A DNA stretch of 33,994 bases from SURF-55 sp040755195. Its GTDB lineage: Bacteria; Bacillota; Desulfotomaculia; Desulfotomaculales; Ammonificaceae. Every line of letters starts with the position of its first letter. Position 1 is the stretch's first letter. The stretch covers positions 1 to 33,994 of the forward strand of contig JBFMBL010000024.1 of the NCBI GenBank assembly GCA_040755195.1. Direction: 5' to 3'. The position numbers were made by a program, and so were the translations under genes. Shown here in pieces: positions 1-7,559 of the stretch. The notes beneath the pieces were generated by a model. The model was not told where the DNA came from, searched no databases, and was given only the letters and a program-made list of their open reading frames with translations.

Positions 1-170
1 TCCTTTCTGGGTTGTTTGGTTGTGGCGATTAAACAATACCACAAAAAGGGCATACTTTTTCATTTTTTATGCAATTTTATTCTATGCAAAGACCATCCAG
101 AGCCATCGCGGAGCGATTTCGTTCTTCCCTTTATACAGGTCTCGCCTAACAAAGAGTAGGGGGACGCCCG

Positions 171-204
171 GCGCTTGACTTAACTTTTAACTTTTAACTT
201 AAAG
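171..204. repeat. Short tandem repeat of TTTTAAC type
   Basis: About three head-to-tail copies of a roughly 7-base unit (TTAACTTTTAACTTTTAACT). The rest of the first 294 bases shows no convincing gene; only this repeat and the hairpin that follows stand out. Similar short-period repeats appear at 21934-21972. Confidence 0.5.
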
Positions 205-210
205 ATAACC

Positions 211-248
211 AGAACCTCCCGGCACAACGGCACGGGAGGTTCTTTCTG
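211..248 (+). terminator. Intrinsic terminator-like hairpin
   Basis: A perfect 11-bp stem (AGAACCTCCCG at 211-221 with CGGGAGGTTCT at 233-243) and an 11-base loop, followed by an interrupted T-tract (TTCTTTCT). The T side is on the plus strand, so it more likely ends a gene upstream of the window. It may also serve the minus-strand pair that ends at 295, but the T-tract on that side is poor. Confidence 0.6.
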
Positions 249-294
249 CGGGGGAGCGATCAGCCGGTACGCTGGTCAGGCGGTTGTTTGCCGA

Positions 295-588
295 CTATTC
301 CTTCCGCTTTTTCTTCTTTTCCTGAACCGTATAGCCGTCACCGGGCATGTATCCGCCCGGCGCATAGCCGCCGGGCATATAGCCGTCGGGCATACCACAA
401 TCGGGCATGTAACCGTCATTTTTCAGGAGGCTCTGCCACCAGTGCAGTTCGCGCCGTTCGTGTTCCTCCATCCTGCAGACCAGGTCGCGCAATGCTGCAG
501 AGGGAGCGTTTTCAGCTATTTGCTGGTATAAGACAATCTCCTCTTCTTCCATTCGAATGATTTCATTAACCAGGTGATGCCAGGACAT
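295..588 (-). CDS. Small helical protein with Gly-Tyr-Met-Pro-rich tail
   Basis: A 97-residue protein of unknown function. Residues 1-55 look like a two-helix hairpin rich in Glu, with the pattern EEEEIVLYQQIAENAP...RMEEHERRELHWW; the spacing of acidic residues and His recalls half of a ferritin-like or rubrerythrin bundle. The tail (about 57-86) is a run of short repeats of the type DGYMPGG/GGYAPGG, then a basic end (KKKKRKE). A good Shine-Dalgarno (AGGAGG) precedes the ATG. It follows the 646-882 gene on the same strand, and the two N-terminal halves share the pattern L-x2-Q-x-AE-x2-P-[ST]-A, so they are probably paralogues in one transcript. The metal-binding idea is inference only. Confidence 0.65.
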   Translation of the reverse strand: MSWHHLVNEIIRMEEEEIVLYQQIAENAPSAALRDLVCRMEEHERRELHWWQSLLKNDGYMPDCGMPDGYMPGGYAPGGYMPGDGYTVQEKKKKRKE

Positions 589-645
589 ATTTACAACCTC
601 CTCATAAGTTTTTATGGGTAAAGCACTTCAGAAAGCCCACAACAG

Positions 646-882
646 CTATTTCTTTCCCGCGCGTTCTCCGGCGTCATCCGACCGGCCGGGCATTCCTTCA
701 AAACAGGCGAGGATGCAGTTCCAGGTATTAGCCTGAGATGCCTCTTCAGCGATTTTTTCAATTATTTGCATACGTGCGCCCGCTGTCGGGATCTCTTCGG
801 CCAGTTGAGCCATAAGCTTGATTTCCCGTAATTCCAGACACATAGCCCTTCTTACCTTTTCCAGCCAGTACATATGAGTCAT
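646..882 (-). CDS. Small helical protein, paralogue of the downstream gene
   Basis: A 78-residue protein of unknown function, predicted almost wholly helical, with an AGGAGGT ribosome site 10 bases before the ATG. Its segment EIKLMAQLAEEIPTAGARMQ matches in pattern the 295-588 product (EIVLYQQIAENAPSAALRD). It lacks the second protein's EEH motif (it reads EKIAEEAS) and the Gly-Tyr-Met-Pro repeat tail, ending in GMPGRSDDAGERAGKK. Probably the first gene of a two-gene unit. An ATG three codons in (873) is a possible alternative start. Confidence 0.55.
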   Translation of the reverse strand: MTHMYWLEKVRRAMCLELREIKLMAQLAEEIPTAGARMQIIEKIAEEASQANTWNCILACFEGMPGRSDDAGERAGKK

Positions 883-1132
883 ATGCGTACATACCTCCTA
901 AGAATAGAATTAGATATAAAGTATTCCGTTGGGGTGGTATACGTTACCATATGATACGAACGCTGAGCTGCAGGGCGGAAGCGCGAGTAGCACTCGGGGG
1001 AGAATAAAAGGGTGTCAGGCCCTATGAGTTTGGGTTCAGACCCTCCGAAAAAATCGAGCTTGTTCTCAAACAAGTGTTAACTCCCCCGGGTGCCCCGAAA
1101 TGTAGTGCCGGGAAATATTTTCATTTTGCCTA

Positions 1133-1160
1133 TTGACATTTGGTTATAGTATGGCAATAT
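1133..1160 (+). promoter_or_regulatory. Probable promoter of the TetR gene
   Basis: TTGACA (1133-1138), 16-base spacer, CAATAT (1155-1160): a perfect -35 and a moderate -10, 49 bases before the ATG at 1210. The 883-1132 stretch upstream holds no convincing gene, only an imperfect hairpin near 1010-1058 (AGGGTGTCAGGCCCT ... GGGTTCAGACCCT). Confidence 0.6.
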
Positions 1161-1209
1161 TAATTAAAGGCTGTCACTAGTTAATAATGAGAAGTGAGGG
1201 CAAGCCCGT

Positions 1210-1833
1210 ATGGCCGAAGAAAAATCCAACCGCCGTCCTTACACCAGCACCCTGCGGCGCCACCAGCAGGAGATTACCCGGGGTCGCATCTTGGAGGCGG
1301 TCGCGGCGATTATCGGCGAAGGCCGCATCTTCAGCTTCAGCGTGCAGGACGTGGCGGACCGCGCCGGCGTCTCGTACGCTTCGGTCTACCGCCACTTCCC
1401 GACGCGGGAATCACTTTTGGAGGCTTGTTATGAAGTGGGCGCGAAAATCATTGGACAGAATATTTCTTTCACGTCCCTCTCGCTGGACGAGATTCCTGCC
1501 GTGGCTGCTAAGGCGGCAGCGATGTTCGAGGAAAATGCGGCTTTCATAGAGGCTTTCACGATGGCACTGGCGGCGGGTAATATTCAGCCCGAAAGCAGGC
1601 GCCAGCGAGACCATGTGTTCCAAAAAATGGTCACGGAAAGCGCTCCCCACCTGGAACCGGAAGTCGCCAGGCAGGTCGCCGCGATAATTTGTCACCTCCA
1701 CAGTTCCCTGACCTGGGTAACCCTCAGGCAGCGGTTCGGGCTTAACGCTGAAGCAACGGCCGATGCGCTGACCTGGGCGCTGCAGACGTTAGTCCGGGAT
1801 GTGACAAAGCATAAGAGAGTGTTGCAAAACTAA
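1210..1833 (+). CDS. TetR/AcrR-family transcriptional regulator
   Basis: A 207-residue one-domain repressor type. The helix-turn-helix lies at about residues 42-63 (FSVQDVADRAGVSYASVYRH, then FPTRESLL), which is the diagnostic TetR N-terminus; the rest is the helical ligand/dimer domain. It lies upstream of the phosphotransferase at 2022 in the same direction, so it may control that gene, although a repeat of 136 bp now lies between them. The last codons and stop (VLQN-stop) are written by the left end of that repeat (GTTGCAAAACT at 1821-1831), so the original C-terminus may have been different. The ligand is unknown. Confidence 0.9.
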   Translation: MAEEKSNRRPYTSTLRRHQQEITRGRILEAVAAIIGEGRIFSFSVQDVADRAGVSYASVYRHFPTRESLLEACYEVGAKIIGQNISFTSLSLDEIPAVAAKAAAMFEENAAFIEAFTMALAAGNIQPESRRQRDHVFQKMVTESAPHLEPEVARQVAAIICHLHSSLTWVTLRQRFGLNAEATADALTWALQTLVRDVTKHKRVLQN

Positions 1834-1956
1834 TTGACCGGAAGAAAGATAACCTAACGGCTTTTGGCGGTCAATCTTAGAAAAGGCCCCGGAGGCCGCG
1901 AAAAACAAGCATGGCGCGGACGGCGAGCCTGACAAAGCCAGGCGCAGTTTTGCAAC
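1821..1956. mobile_element. Small inverted-repeat element (GTTGCAAAACT ends), copy A
   Basis: A 136-bp segment bounded by perfect 11-bp inverted ends: GTTGCAAAACT (1821-1831) and AGTTTTGCAAC (1946-1956). It has no coding capacity, so it looks like a MITE. Its inner right arm (CTGACAAAGCCAGGCGCAG) recurs at 6533-6550 and, more diverged, at 21613-21633. The left end overlaps the 3' end of the TetR gene and supplies its stop. Confidence 0.65.
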
Positions 1957-2021
1957 GGCCTCCTAAAGGGGACTGAAACTGAACGACAAAGATGTAAGCA
2001 TGCAAAAAAGGGGGCTCGCGA

Positions 2022-4454
2022 TTGGAACGCCTGGTTCATTTTTTCAGCGAATTGAAAATCGAGCACAAGCGTTCGGCCGGGGGCAAAGGCGGAACGCTTG
2101 CGCACCTTTATCAGAAGGGCTACCCGGTGCCCGACGGCTTTATAATTCTGCCGGCCGCCTTCGAAAACGAAGAGTTAACGCCGGAAGCCCGGAAGCAGGT
2201 TCAGGCGTACCTCGGACAAATGCGCAAGGCCGGTGACGGAGTCTCCTTTGCCGTCCGGTCGTCCGCACTGTGCGAGGATTCGTCCATGGCTTCCTTTGCC
2301 GGCCAGTTTGAAACGGTGCTTGACATTCGCACCGACGAAGAAATCCGGAAGGCGATCCAAACCGTGCGCGGGTCGCGGCATAGCGAGGGGGTGCGGGCTT
2401 ACAGCGAGGCGAGAGGCATCGACACGGCTCACGACATGGCTGTCGTCGTCCAGCGATTAGTCCGGGCGGATATTTCGGGTGTTCTGTTCACGGCAGACCC
2501 GGTTACCGGTAACCGCAATAAAATGACAGGCAACTTCATATTCGGGCTGGGCGAAAAATTGGTCTCCGGCCAGGCCAAGCCATACACGTTCACACTGGGA
2601 CGGTCGACCGGCATTTGGCGAAGATGCGGCTACGACGGGCCGCCGGAACTGAAACGGTTTGCCGGCAGGCTCTACAAACTGGGCCGTCGGTTGGAGAAGG
2701 AACTGGGCTGCCCGCAGGACATCGAGTGGGCGGTCGCCGGCGGTAAGCTGTACGTGCTGCAGTCCCGGCCGATCACGACGCTCATCGGGCACAATCCCGC
2801 CACCGGCGAGTGGAATGACAGTGTGACCGGCGATTACTTGTGGTCAAACGTTAATTTCGGCGAAGCGGTATCCCGGGTGATGACACCTCTTTCGTGGACC
2901 GTACTTCAGCTCGTATTCGAATCGTGGAAGTTCCTGCCCGGGTATCAGGCTTCCGGTAATATCGGCGGCCGGCCTTATCTTAACCTGAGTATCTTCGCCT
3001 CGGTTTTACGTGCTTTGAGAAGGAGCAGACGGGATATTTTGCAGGTCCTGGAAGGCACGTTGTACACGCGGATTCCGGAGGAGATGGAGATTCCGATGGT
3101 CCCGCTGCCCAGGTGGTCCGCAGTATCCATCCTTCTAAATCTCGTAAGGATGCAGGTGAAGCAGAACAGGGCGGTCCGGGAATCACCCCGGTACATCGCT
3201 GATAATCCCGCGTGGTGCGAGAGGGTGCGGGAACAAATCCGGGAGACCAGGGAGAAGACCGAACTGATATCCTTGTGGCGCAACGAGATCAGGACTCACC
3301 TGACGTACAGTGTTTGGAGCGTAATGGGCAGCGTGTCGCATTTCACAGACCACACAATGAAGCTGCGCCGTGATTTGACCCGCTTGGTCGGACCGGATGA
3401 CGCGGATGCGCTCATATCGAGCCTGAACAGCAGCTCAGACGTGAGAGACAACTCAGGCCTGTTGGCAAGTCTTGGACCTGTCCTGGGAATAGCAGAGGTG
3501 GCATGCGGGAAGATGGATCGTGCAGAATATATGACTAGGTATGGCCACCGGGGACCGGATGAGTTCGAGCTGTCCGTCCCTCGCCCGGCGGAGGACCCGG
3601 GTTGGCTGGATAAGCAGTTGGCGCGGTTCAGGGAATCGCCGGTGGATGTCGAAGCTCTTCTGTCCAAACAGCGCGGGGAGTTTACTGCCGCCTGGAACCG
3701 TTTCCAGGCAAGCCATCCGCGTAAGGCGCGATCAATGCGGCGCCGTATTAATGAGGTGGCTCCACGGGCCCGCCTGCGCGAAGCCGTCCGTTCCGAATAC
3801 GTGCGCGACCGCTGGGTCGCCCGCGCCTTCGCTGTCCGCGCAGGGCAATTGACGGGTCTTTGGGACGACATCTTCTTCCTGACCATCGATGAGGTGCTGG
3901 ATGTTCTGTCAGGCGACGGGACCGCAGTGAATTATATCCCTGCGAGGAAGGAAACCTACGGTAGGTACCTGGCCCTGCCCGCCTACCCGCCGATTATTTG
4001 CGGCCGCTTCGATCCTTTCCGGTGGGCGGCGGATCCCAACCGGCGGACTGATATCTACGATGCTTACGCTTCTACCGCCGGTTCCACATACGATTCCGGC
4101 GACGCGAAACGCGAGGTCATAACCGGTTCGCCGGGGTCTGCCGGCCGAATCGAGGGAGTGGTTTGCCGCCTGGACCGCCCGGAGGAAGGAGATCAACTGC
4201 AAAAAGGCGAGATCCTGGTTACCTCCCAGACAGACATCGCCTGGACGCTGCTCTTTCCCCGCGCGGCGGCAGTCGTCACCGATGTGGGAGCGCCGCTCTC
4301 GCACGCCGCCATCGTTGCCCGCGAGTTGGGCATTCCTGCGGTTGTGGGCTGCGGCAACGCGACCACGCTTCTGCGCACCGGTGATCGCGTGCTTGTAGAC
4401 GGCGGGCAGGGTGTTGTAACGGTATTGACCGGCGCCGGAGCCAGGGATGGATGA
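2022..4454 (+). CDS. Rifampicin-phosphotransferase-like PEP-utilising enzyme
   Basis: An 810-residue protein with the domain order of rifampicin phosphotransferase (Rph). The ATP-grasp (PPDK_N-like) domain covers about 1-255 (SAGGKGGTLAHLYQKG, VRSSALCEDS, DIEWAVAGGKLYVLQSRPIT). A middle domain follows with Rph-like motifs WSNVNFGEAVSRVMTPLSW and GHRGPDEFELS. The C-terminal swivelling phosphohistidine domain carries SHAAIVARELGIPAVVG with the likely phospho-His at residue 761. It ends there: the PEP/pyruvate-binding barrel of true PEP synthase is absent, which argues against PEP synthase. In Rph, ATP's beta-phosphate is passed through the His domain to the antibiotic. The real substrate here is unproven. 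The start is TTG with a GGGGG ribosome site 7 bases upstream. Confidence 0.8.
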   Translation: MERLVHFFSELKIEHKRSAGGKGGTLAHLYQKGYPVPDGFIILPAAFENEELTPEARKQVQAYLGQMRKAGDGVSFAVRSSALCEDSSMASFAGQFETVLDIRTDEEIRKAIQTVRGSRHSEGVRAYSEARGIDTAHDMAVVVQRLVRADISGVLFTADPVTGNRNKMTGNFIFGLGEKLVSGQAKPYTFTLGRSTGIWRRCGYDGPPELKRFAGRLYKLGRRLEKELGCPQDIEWAVAGGKLYVLQSRPITTLIGHNPATGEWNDSVTGDYLWSNVNFGEAVSRVMTPLSWTVLQLVFESWKFLPGYQASGNIGGRPYLNLSIFASVLRALRRSRRDILQVLEGTLYTRIPEEMEIPMVPLPRWSAVSILLNLVRMQVKQNRAVRESPRYIADNPAWCERVREQIRETREKTELISLWRNEIRTHLTYSVWSVMGSVSHFTDHTMKLRRDLTRLVGPDDADALISSLNSSSDVRDNSGLLASLGPVLGIAEVACGKMDRAEYMTRYGHRGPDEFELSVPRPAEDPGWLDKQLARFRESPVDVEALLSKQRGEFTAAWNRFQASHPRKARSMRRRINEVAPRARLREAVRSEYVRDRWVARAFAVRAGQLTGLWDDIFFLTIDEVLDVLSGDGTAVNYIPARKETYGRYLALPAYPPIICGRFDPFRWAADPNRRTDIYDAYASTAGSTYDSGDAKREVITGSPGSAGRIEGVVCRLDRPEEGDQLQKGEILVTSQTDIAWTLLFPRAAAVVTDVGAPLSHAAIVARELGIPAVVGCGNATTLLRTGDRVLVDGGQGVVTVLTGAGARDG

Positions 4455-4662
4455 ACCCATGAACGGCAAGAAAGCGGGGTATGACAGGAGGCGGGTGATT
4501 CAACTTACCGAACAAAAAAGAAAGGTGATTCGCCGTTTCTATTTTATCTTCGCCCGTCTGTTGAAAAAAGAATTATTCAAGGGTCGGCGCAATTGTCAAG
4601 GCCGGATGAAAGGACTCCTTAAATCACCGGTTGAATCTTCAAGCAAACCTTGTCCGACATAG
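4447..4662 (+). CDS. Possible small basic protein
   Basis: A 71-residue, very basic ORF of unknown function whose ATG overlaps the last 8 bases of the phosphotransferase gene and has GGAG six bases upstream, as in a coupled gene. It contains a K/R-rich helical stretch (about 14-50) and no known motif. Its 3' end runs into the promoter of the cupin gene. It may not be real; codon use and conservation would decide. Confidence 0.3.
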   Translation: MDEPMNGKKAGYDRRRVIQLTEQKRKVIRRFYFIFARLLKKELFKGRRNCQGRMKGLLKSPVESSSKPCPT

Positions 4663-4679
4663 GATTATCGGAATATAAT
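4650..4679 (+). promoter_or_regulatory. Promoter of the cupin gene
   Basis: TTGTCC (4650-4655), 18-base spacer, consensus TATAAT (4674-4679), 33 bases before the cupin ATG. It suggests the cupin is transcribed independently of the genes upstream. Confidence 0.7.
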
Positions 4680-4712
4680 GCTAGCAGTTACACGCAATAA
4701 AAGGGGTTCAGT

Positions 4713-5048
4713 ATGTTCGAGAAGCATAGCGAAAGCGGATACGGTCTCGTTTTAGACGGGATTGAACAGAAGACGCTGGTGTACGGCGCAAAAACCTTAA
4801 TGGCGGAGTTCTTGCTGAGGAAAGGCAGTACCTTGCCCCGGCATGCTCACCCTCACGAACAGACGGGGTACCTTGTGAAAGGCCGGATCCGTCTTTCAAT
4901 CGGGGCGGAGGAGTATGAGGTGCAGCCGGGCGACAGCTGGTGCATCCCGGGCGGCGTTGAACACGGCGCCGAGATTATGGAAGACTCAGTGGCGATTGAA
5001 GTGTTCTCACCGGTTAGAGAGGATTACCTGCCAAATAATAAACCATGA
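4713..5048 (+). CDS. Single-domain cupin protein
   Basis: A 111-residue small beta-barrel protein. Cupin motif 1 is G-x5-HxH-x3-4-E (GSTLPRHAHPHEQTGYLVKG) and motif 2 is PGDSWCIPGGVEH; together they supply the usual His/His/Glu/His metal site. Such proteins are sugar isomerases, dioxygenases or binding proteins, and the sequence does not tell which. AAGGGG at 4701-4706 is the ribosome site. It has its own promoter and converges on the metallophosphoesterase gene. Confidence 0.85.
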   Translation: MFEKHSESGYGLVLDGIEQKTLVYGAKTLMAEFLLRKGSTLPRHAHPHEQTGYLVKGRIRLSIGAEEYEVQPGDSWCIPGGVEHGAEIMEDSVAIEVFSPVREDYLPNNKP

Positions 5049-5142
5049 GTAGCGGCGGCTGCCTTTCGTATTATGGTTATTGCTACGGTGTTAAGGAATC
5101 ATTCTGCCGGGAGGCAAGTACCGGGCTTCGGCAGGGAAAAAC

Positions 5143-6300
5143 TCAATACAACGTGCTTTCAGCGAAAGTTGATATATTTGTTGAGGGATAATCTACTTTT
5201 TTCAGGCGCACTACATACTTCCTCCGGTCTTGTTCGACTTCAACAAATGATAGCAATTTCCGCTTAAACCATAACTCCGGTTTACTGGCGCAAAGGAAGC
5301 CCGTATTCACATACACCGCGTTTACACTTCTCGATCTACGTATAGGGGATACATGGTATTGTACCATTTTCGGAGTATGGGTATCCCCCATAACAACAAC
5401 CCGGTGGTTTCGGCAAAGAGCCTCTCCCTGGCGATCTAATTCATCAGTGGCATCCGCCAACAAACCCTTCCAGCCGTGTATTACAGACAAATGCGGAAAC
5501 ATACCGGCCGCATCGGCTGCGGTTATGCGGGAACCGTCCGGCATGGCAAACAAAAAGGTTTCGGGGTCGGTTTCCCCGGCCAAGCTTGCAAAATCAAAGA
5601 GAACGGCTTGCGCAAGCGTCATTTTTCCTGCTAAAAGGTCAAGAATATATGGCACAGAATATAGTAAAGATTTGATGCCAAAGACCGGGTTCCCCGAACC
5701 AGGCAATAAGGCGGCGTTTTTACGTCGTTTCCTAATTAGTTTTTGCTTGCAGACAAGCGCTGCGGTTCTCGCGAGGTAGTATCCGAATGGCCACGGTTTA
5801 TAACGATTTCGGGCACTGCAATCAGCGCGGCAAAACAAGGAATATCTGTGCCCGTGTTCGGCGTGTATTTCCCCCGATTGATAAATATCTTTTCTGAAAG
5901 TGCCAAGCTTGATTTCCCTTCCATATTTACTAAGAGGCCGAAAGTGAGAATTGATATCGTTGGCGCTTACCGTAAGGTCATGGTTGCCGTTAATGAAATA
6001 GAAGTGTCCCCGGATGCTGTCGAGACAGGAGACGAAATCACCCGGTTTATCTGTCGGAGTAAAAATATCGCTGTTGTTGTTGAATATATCTTTTACGCTC
6101 GGTACGGAACTGTTCGGAAGATAAGCGCATAACTCAAGCCAGTCACCTAGAATGATCAGGTCCTGAATCTGGGGACCTTTATCCTGAATGTATTTGAGGA
6201 TCGCCTTCAGATATTTCTGATGCACCGTTTTTTGATACAAGTTGGTTGGGGCGTTAACCCCGATATGGAGGTCGCTGAGGAAAATATTTATATGCGGCAT
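5143..6300 (-). CDS. Calcineurin-like metallophosphoesterase
   Basis: A 385-residue protein with all signature blocks of the binuclear metallophosphoesterase fold: SDLHIG (D10, H12), LGDWLE (D53), NGNHD (N106, H107), EHGHR and GDTHT (a GDxH variant of the usual GHxH). The layout recalls UDP-2,3-diacylglucosamine hydrolases and other large bacterial phosphoesterases; the substrate is unknown. The ATG at 6300 is chosen because GGGGAG lies 7 bases before it; a TTG at 6318 would add six residues but has no ribosome site. It converges with the cupin gene. An unusually long insert of about 120 residues lies between the GHR and GDTHT blocks. Confidence 0.85.
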   Translation of the reverse strand: MPHINIFLSDLHIGVNAPTNLYQKTVHQKYLKAILKYIQDKGPQIQDLIILGDWLELCAYLPNSSVPSVKDIFNNNSDIFTPTDKPGDFVSCLDSIRGHFYFINGNHDLTVSANDINSHFRPLSKYGREIKLGTFRKDIYQSGEIHAEHGHRYSLFCRADCSARNRYKPWPFGYYLARTAALVCKQKLIRKRRKNAALLPGSGNPVFGIKSLLYSVPYILDLLAGKMTLAQAVLFDFASLAGETDPETFLFAMPDGSRITAADAAGMFPHLSVIHGWKGLLADATDELDRQGEALCRNHRVVVMGDTHTPKMVQYHVSPIRRSRSVNAVYVNTGFLCASKPELWFKRKLLSFVEVEQDRRKYVVRLKKVDYPSTNISTFAESTLY

Positions 6301-6367
6301 CTTTAGCTCCCCGAACAAAATGAAATAGCCGTTTTCACTCGGAATTGGGTCTTAACGCTAGGGAAGT

Positions 6368-6559
6368 GTCGCAAAGCAATTAACCGATTTCGACGGCCAA
6401 ACTTAGAAAAGAACACGGAGACGGAATTGAACAAACAATTCCCTTGGTCTTTGCACCTCTAACCTCACACTTCGCACTTCCCAACAGACGGGCCGCAGGG
6501 TGTGGTAGTACGTGAACACCGTACGGCGAGTCTGATAAAGACAGGCGCAGTTTTGCAGC
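6368..6559. mobile_element. Small inverted-repeat element, copy B (with nested repeat)
   Basis: Homologous to copy A at 1821-1956. Left end GTCGCAAAGCAATTAACCG, inner ACTTAGAAAAG, right arm CTGATAAAGACAGGCGCAG and right end AGTTTTGCAGC. It is 192 bp rather than 136 because about 90 bp of another low-complexity repeat (around 6430-6525, with CCTCTAACCTCACACTTCGC) lies inside. No gene is visible in 6301-6577. Confidence 0.55.
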
Positions 6560-6577
6560 GGTCACCCGGATTAAATT

Positions 6578-7453
6578 TTAGAATCCGGTATAGAATGATA
6601 TATTTTTAATAATATTAGAGGACACGCGGATTGTTTCTGGATGGCGATGCCTGTTCGTGTTGCATAAGGGGCAATAAGCAAAAGAGGGAGTACAACGACT
6701 ATACTTTTGTCTTGTAACGTAAAAAACCGCCCGCGGGAGGTTTTTTGCGAGGAAGGGGAAGATGCCCCAAACCAGTTTGGGCTGTTTGAATAAACTCCAG
6801 TCGCCGAACATATCCCATTTCCTGCACGAGGTTATCATGGTCGCTTTGGTGATGGTTCCGTACTTTTTACCGGATTTCTTGCCCCATTTCTTAAGGCGCA
6901 GCGCGAAGTCGATGTCTTCCCCCATACGCAGGTTTTCATTGAACCCGTTTATCGCTTCAAAGTCCTTCTTGTAGCACCAGAAGAGGCCTACCGACACGTT
7001 CCCGTACTTTATAAACAGCGGGATAAATACTAATAAGGATGCTATGATTCCTAAAGATACCCTTTCAAGTTTCCCCCTGATACCGCCGCCGATATATTTT
7101 CCCGTTATCAGGTGTCTTTCTATCTCAGACAGCATATTGTCGGTCATCCAGTTGTCGGCATCGATTGTGACTAGTATTTCGCCCTTCGCGGCTTTAACCC
7201 CGGCATTCCTGATCTTGGCCATATTCTTGCTGTCTTCCTTAACGATAATGCAGTTGTAGGACAACGCTATTTCTTCGGTCCGGTCGGTGCAACGATTTAA
7301 CACCACTATTACTTCAACCTGATCTTTGAAAGGCACTGATGCGGCAACGATCGAATCCAGGCATCTCTTGATTAGTTTCTCTTCATTATAAGCGGGTATG
7401 ATGATGGAAAACTTGATGTTTCGATCAAGATCGCCTTGGTTGCGTTTTTTCAT
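6578..7453 (-). CDS. Family 2 glycosyltransferase
   Basis: A 291-residue GT-A fold enzyme. The nucleotide-sugar pocket begins at SIIIPAYNEEKLIKRCLDS (16-34), the metal-binding DxD-like motif is TIDADNW (D98, D100), and GED (178-180) is the usual catalytic-base region; one hydrophobic stretch lies at about 134-150. It would transfer a sugar to a lipid, polymer or protein; donor and acceptor are unknown. AGGAGG precedes the ATG. The last 50 residues (from about 240) are odd: they are Cys/Arg-rich, and a terminator-like hairpin lies in their coding DNA (6720-6746), so the C-terminus may be frameshifted or extended by readthrough. Confidence 0.85.
   Translation of the reverse strand: MKKRNQGDLDRNIKFSIIIPAYNEEKLIKRCLDSIVAASVPFKDQVEVIVVLNRCTDRTEEIALSYNCIIVKEDSKNMAKIRNAGVKAAKGEILVTIDADNWMTDNMLSEIERHLITGKYIGGGIRGKLERVSLGIIASLLVFIPLFIKYGNVSVGLFWCYKKDFEAINGFNENLRMGEDIDFALRLKKWGKKSGKKYGTITKATMITSCRKWDMFGDWSLFKQPKLVWGIFPFLAKNLPRAVFYVTRQKYSRCTPSFAYCPLCNTNRHRHPETIRVSSNIIKNISFYTGF
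6720..6746 (-). terminator. Terminator-like hairpin inside the glycosyltransferase gene
   Basis: An A-tract/T-tract inverted repeat, AAAAAACC ... GGTTTTTT, around a short GC-rich core with CCGCGGG. In form it is a bidirectional intrinsic terminator, but it falls within the 3' part of the annotated gene, at about residues 237-246. It may end transcription before the ORF stop. Confidence 0.4.
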
Positions 7454-7559
7454 GGATTATTCCTCCTCTTCTCACAATGGTCGTCTATCAATCGGTGGAG
7501 GTTCGCTACGATCGTCGATAAGCCGCGCCCGATCCGTAACCTATGCACGCGGGCGCGCC

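Noticed and set aside
879..1073. 64-residue minus-strand ORF
   Set aside because: No ribosome site, overlaps the start region of the 646-882 gene, and the composition looks like random intergenic reading.
2022..4454. Phosphoenolpyruvate synthase
   Set aside because: The phospho-His domain is C-terminal and the PEP/pyruvate-binding barrel is missing; the middle motifs are Rph-like.
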